Origin: Lawsonibacter sp.
GTDB taxonomy: Bacteria > Bacillota > Clostridia > Oscillospirales > Oscillospiraceae
Assembly (NCBI GenBank): GCA_022798155.1
Contig: JAAWLY010000089.1
Span: forward strand, 1-8,285
DNA length: 8,285 bases
Direction: 5' to 3'
Shown here: positions 6,019 to 8,285 of the stretch, in pieces
Position numbering within the stretch: the stretch's first letter is position 1
How the letters are laid out: every line of letters starts with the position of its first letter
Made by a program: the position numbers and the translations under genes
The notes under the pieces: model-generated
Seen by the model: only the letters and a program-made list of their open reading frames with translations
Database searches by the model: none
What the model was told of the DNA's origin: nothing

Positions 6019-7340
6019 TGGCCCACCCCCTCTCGCCGGAGCAGGCCGCGGGCCTGGGCCACCGTCTCCACCAGGGGAATCTGGGCTGGACAGATGAAGG
6101 AGCAGCAGCCGCAGGAGTTACAGTCCTCCAGGTGGAAGCGGGACAGCTTTTTCAGGTCCTGGTCCTCCAGGGCCCGGCGGATAAAGGTGGGGGCCAGGTG
6201 CATGGGGCAGGCGGCCACGCACTTGCCGCAGCGGATGCACACCCCGGCGGGGACGTTTGGCTTGTGTTCCCAGCCGGTGAGGCAGACCAGGCTGTTGATG
6301 TCCTTGGTCACCGGGGCGTCCAGGCTTTGCAGGGCGATGCCCATCATGGGCCCGCCCAGAAGGATGCGGTCGGCCTCCTCCCGCAGCCCGCCGCAGGCCT
6401 CCAGCAGGCAGCGCAGGGGGGTGCCGATGGGCACCCACAGGTTCCGGGGCCGGGTGACCGCCCCGCCGGTGACGGTGACCGCCCGGTGGGTGAGGGGCCG
6501 GCCCTGAAGCAGGGCGTCCTGCATGGCGTAGACGGTGGCGATGTTGAACACAGCGCACCGGGCATCGACGGGGGATCCCCCGGGGGGCACCTCCCGGCCG
6601 GTGACAGTCTGGATAATCTGTTTTTCCGCCCCCAGGGGGTAGCGGGTGCGGATGGCCATGATCTGGACCCGCCCGCCGCCCCGGCGGCGCAGGCGGCGCT
6701 CCACCGCCTCGACGGCGCTGAGCTTGTCTCCCTCGGTGACCAACACCACCCGGCTGCACCCCAGGCAGCGGGCCAGCACCTGGGAGCCCCGGAGGATGTG
6801 TTCCCCCCGCTCCAGCAGCAGGCGGTAGTCGGCGGTGACATAGGGCTCGCACTCGGCGGCGTTGACAATCAGAGTGTCTACCCGTCCGGCGGAGCGGGAG
6901 AGCTTGTCCCAGGTGGGGAAGGCTCCGCCCCCCATGCCCACTACCCCCGCCGTCTCCACCCGCTCCAGCAGCTGGTCCAGGGGAATCTGCCGGGGGTCTA
7001 AGGGGATCATGCGGCCGCTGTATAGCTCGTTGCGGTCGTCGTTTTCGATGACAATGGCGGGGGATACGCCCCCCCAGGGGTGGGGGCGATCCTCAATGGC
7101 GCTTACCCGGCCGGAGACGGTGGCGTGGGCCGCCGCCCCCGTCTGTCCCCGCCGGGCGATGGGCTGGCCCACCGTGACCGGGTCGCCGGGGCCCACCACG
7201 GGGGTAGAGGGGCCGTCGGCGCACATAATCAGGGGGATGATAATCTCCTTGGGGGTTTGGTGCAGACGGGCCATCGGCTTGCGCCGGGTGATTTCCTTGT
7301 GAACGGCGGGATAGACCCCGCCGAAAAAAGAGTGGGTCAT
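6015..7340 (-). CDS. rnfC: RnfC, NAD(H)-interacting iron-sulfur/flavin subunit of Rnf complex
   Basis: RnfC is the peripheral cytoplasmic subunit where the Rnf complex meets NAD(H). The 441-residue product has the usual clostridial length. The N-terminal FGGVYPAVHKE segment matches the family. The NADH/FMN region shows GMGGGAFPT at 136-144, NAAECEPYVTAD at 160-171 and YPLGAEKQ at 234-241. Two ferredoxin-type [4Fe-4S] motifs follow: Cys368, 371, 374 and 378, then Cys407, 410, 413 and 417, each ending in CP. These ferredoxin motifs and the GMGG/YPxG signatures distinguish it from NqrA. The frame is open upstream to 7718, but similarity begins at the ATG at 7340, GGGGAGG lies ten bases before it, and a promoter and terminator lie further upstream. 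It heads the operon and overlaps the next gene by four bases. One deviation: GMGGGAFPT has the A and G swapped relative to the common GMGGAGFPT. Confidence 0.93.
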   Translation of the reverse strand: MTHSFFGGVYPAVHKEITRRKPMARLHQTPKEIIIPLIMCADGPSTPVVGPGDPVTVGQPIARRGQTGAAAHATVSGRVSAIEDRPHPWGGVSPAIVIENDDRNELYSGRMIPLDPRQIPLDQLLERVETAGVVGMGGGAFPTWDKLSRSAGRVDTLIVNAAECEPYVTADYRLLLERGEHILRGSQVLARCLGCSRVVLVTEGDKLSAVEAVERRLRRRGGGRVQIMAIRTRYPLGAEKQIIQTVTGREVPPGGSPVDARCAVFNIATVYAMQDALLQGRPLTHRAVTVTGGAVTRPRNLWVPIGTPLRCLLEACGGLREEADRILLGGPMMGIALQSLDAPVTKDINSLVCLTGWEHKPNVPAGVCIRCGKCVAACPMHLAPTFIRRALEDQDLKKLSRFHLEDCNSCGCCSFICPAQIPLVETVAQARGLLRREGVGQ

Positions 7341-7424
7341 AGGGATAAAACCTCCCCGCGCCTGGGCGGAAGTGGGATTTGAGCGGCAAAACCCGCGCAT
7401 ATTCTGCTCAATTATACAAGATAC

Positions 7425-7453
7425 ATCATAATGCAACGGGGCCGGTCTGTCAA
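7425..7453 (-). promoter_or_regulatory. Sigma-A promoter of the rnf operon
   Basis: On the minus strand TTGACA (7453-7448) and TATGAT (7430-7425) are separated by 17 bases, matching the -35 consensus fully and the -10 consensus in five of six positions. Transcription would start near 7418 and give a leader of about 78 bases before rnfC. A perfect TATAAT lies just downstream at 7416-7411 but has no partner -35 at usable spacing. The high similarity to consensus predicts strong basal expression unless a repressor acts. Confidence 0.78.
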
Positions 7454-7463
7454 CGGCATTATG
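7427..7463. repeat. Inverted repeat spanning the rnf promoter, candidate operator
   Basis: CATAATGC (7427-7434) and its exact reverse complement GCATTATG (7456-7463) flank a 21-base gap. One arm overlaps the -10 box and the other lies just upstream of the -35 box. GCATTATGC at 7456-7464 is itself a palindrome around its central base. A dimeric regulator could bind here, but the arms are AT-rich and only eight bases long, so coincidence is possible. It does not match the Rex half-site TTGTTAA known from clostridial redox control. Confidence 0.35.
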
Positions 7464-7469
7464 CCCAAG

Positions 7470-7501
7470 AAAATGAAAAATGCCCCGCCTGGCGGCGGGG
7501 C
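7470..7501 (-). terminator. Rho-independent terminator upstream of the rnf promoter
   Basis: A perfect 8-bp GC stem (7482-7489 with 7494-7501) closes a four-base TGGC loop. On the minus strand it is followed by ATTTTTCATTTTC. It starts 12 bases past the stop codon of the gene to the right and separates that gene from the rnf operon. Confidence 0.82.
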
Positions 7502-7513
7502 CGGTGAAAAAAA

Positions 7514-8285
7514 TTACCGCCGAGCGGAGCGCTGCTCCGGCCTTTTGGGGATGCCCAGCTGGGCGGCGCAGGGCCCGGCCTCGCTCCAGGGAGCCAGGAA
7601 GGTGTGCACCCCCAGCCGCCGGGCCACCTCCGTCTTGCAGCGCAGGGTGTCGCCGTCGTCGAAGAGGACAAAGTGGGCGCCGTTCTCCCGGCTCATGTAG
7701 GTGAAGTACCGGGCGCACAGCTCCCGGGAAAAAAAGACGGAGGGAGACAGCCGGGCTTTGAGCTCCGCCAGCTCCTGCTCGGTGAGGGGCCGGCCCGCCC
7801 CGGAGGGAGAGGGCAAGGAAAAGTCCTCCGCCCGCTTCTCCAGGGCCAGGGCGGTCCGGCTCTCCCCAAAGCGCTCCAGCGCCTCCTCCAGCCGCTGCTG
7901 GAGGGAGCCCCCGGACAGTGCGGAGGGGATCATCACCCGGGCGTGGGGTGCGGCCGCCCCGTACCTCTCTGGGACAAAGAGGGTCCAGCCCCGGCGGGCA
8001 AACTGCTCATCCAGCCGGGCGGCGATCTGCTCCAGGGGGGGCAGGCGGTTTTCAAAGTCCAGCACCGCCCCGGAGAACCCCCGGGCCTGGCACTCCCGCA
8101 AAATCTCCTGGCACAGCGGGCCGGTCTGGCCCAGGCCGCCGAAGTCCTTGTCATCCACCACCATCAGCCCGCCCCGGGGCAGGGCGGAGCCGTCCGCCCG
8201 GAACAGGTGGGGCCCGGGCCCCAGCCGGTAGGCCAGATGGGCGGGGGTGGCCTGCCAGCCCCGGAGGGCGGGCAGCTGCCGGGGC
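7514..8285 (-). CDS. Hypothetical protein, possible GH18-like TIM barrel (5' end outside window)
   Basis: The frame is open from the stop TAA at 7514 to the right edge, so 256 C-terminal residues are visible and the true start lies outside the window. An internal ATG at 8164 has coding sequence continuing in frame before it and is not favoured as the start. I do not firmly recognise the family. VVDDKDFGG is followed by GFSGAVLDFENRLP, which resembles the GH18 strand DGxxxDxE found in spore-cortex and chitinase-like hydrolases, but with Ser in place of the first Asp. The later stretch HFVLFDDGDTLRCKTEVARRLG looks like a further strand and helix of a barrel. No membrane helix is seen in the visible part. 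The C-terminus is basic (KRPEQRSARR). A terminator separates it from rnfC, so it is probably not functionally tied to the Rnf operon. Fold assignment is tentative. Confidence 0.55.
   Translation of the reverse strand, partial: PRQLPALRGWQATPAHLAYRLGPGPHLFRADGSALPRGGLMVVDDKDFGGLGQTGPLCQEILRECQARGFSGAVLDFENRLPPLEQIAARLDEQFARRGWTLFVPERYGAAAPHARVMIPSALSGGSLQQRLEEALERFGESRTALALEKRAEDFSLPSPSGAGRPLTEQELAELKARLSPSVFFSRELCARYFTYMSRENGAHFVLFDDGDTLRCKTEVARRLGVHTFLAPWSEAGPCAAQLGIPKRPEQRSARR

Noticed and set aside
4369..6507. Long plus-strand open frame of 712 codons opposite rnfD-G and rnfC
   Set aside because: Its composition is dominated by G, Q, H and P, it has no domain, and it runs antisense to two conserved genes. 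It is a product of GC bias.
4366..7340. Assignment of the operon as sodium-pumping NQR instead of Rnf
   Set aside because: The first protein has two four-cysteine ferredoxin motifs and RnfC signatures that NqrA lacks, and no NqrF-like gene is present, although the last protein shares some features with NqrE.
7341..7718. N-terminal extension of rnfC up to an ATG at 7718
   Set aside because: The extra 126 residues resemble no RnfC, would overlap the neighbouring gene, and would place the promoter and terminator inside the coding region. The ATG at 7340 has its own ribosome binding site.
7514..8164. Start of the right-hand gene at the internal ATG at 8164
   Set aside because: The frame stays open to the window edge with protein-like sequence before this ATG, and no ribosome binding site precedes it, so the gene most likely starts outside the window.

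Overview
The window looks like DNA from a high-GC anaerobic Firmicute, most likely an Oscillospiraceae-type gut Clostridium (Flavonifractor/Lawsonibacter-like). This rests on the GC-rich third codon positions, strong AGGAGG-type ribosome binding sites, a consensus sigma-A promoter, an Rnf-type complex, and a Cache/PAS hybrid histidine kinase of clostridial style. The genus is inference.

Layout. Positions 1-422 (+ strand) hold a short umuC-like fragment abutting, in a different frame, the C-terminal half of deoxyribose-phosphate aldolase (deoC). A strong hairpin terminator follows at 529-564. From there on every supported gene is on the minus strand. Positions 566-3598 encode a 1010-residue membrane-bound hybrid histidine kinase with two receiver domains. 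Upstream of it, beyond a terminator at 3685-3718, lies a compact three-gene Rnf operon read in the order rnfC (7340-6015), an rnfD-rnfG gene fusion (6018-4366), and a divergent rnfA-like gene (4332-3742, TTG start). It is driven by a near-consensus promoter at 7425-7453. Upstream of that promoter, a terminator at 7470-7501 closes an unrelated gene. That gene runs off the right edge and encodes a possible GH18-like TIM-barrel protein.

How the genes fit together. RnfC would accept or donate electrons at NAD(H) on the cytoplasmic face through flavin and two [4Fe-4S] clusters. The RnfD-G fusion carries two candidate covalent FMN sites, one in the membrane part and one in the extracytoplasmic domain. 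The RnfA-like protein would supply the intramembrane iron-sulfur site. The operon has its own promoter and terminator and contains no rnfB (ferredoxin-side subunit) and no rnfE (the pseudo-symmetric partner of RnfA). The RnfA-like protein also lacks the N-terminal cysteine at its canonical position and has one a helical turn earlier. This reduced and rearranged Rnf-like complex is the most interesting thing in the window. Whether RnfB and RnfE are encoded elsewhere, and whether such clusters have already been catalogued, cannot be decided from this sequence.

No tRNA, rRNA, CRISPR array, insertion sequence or phage gene was recognised.
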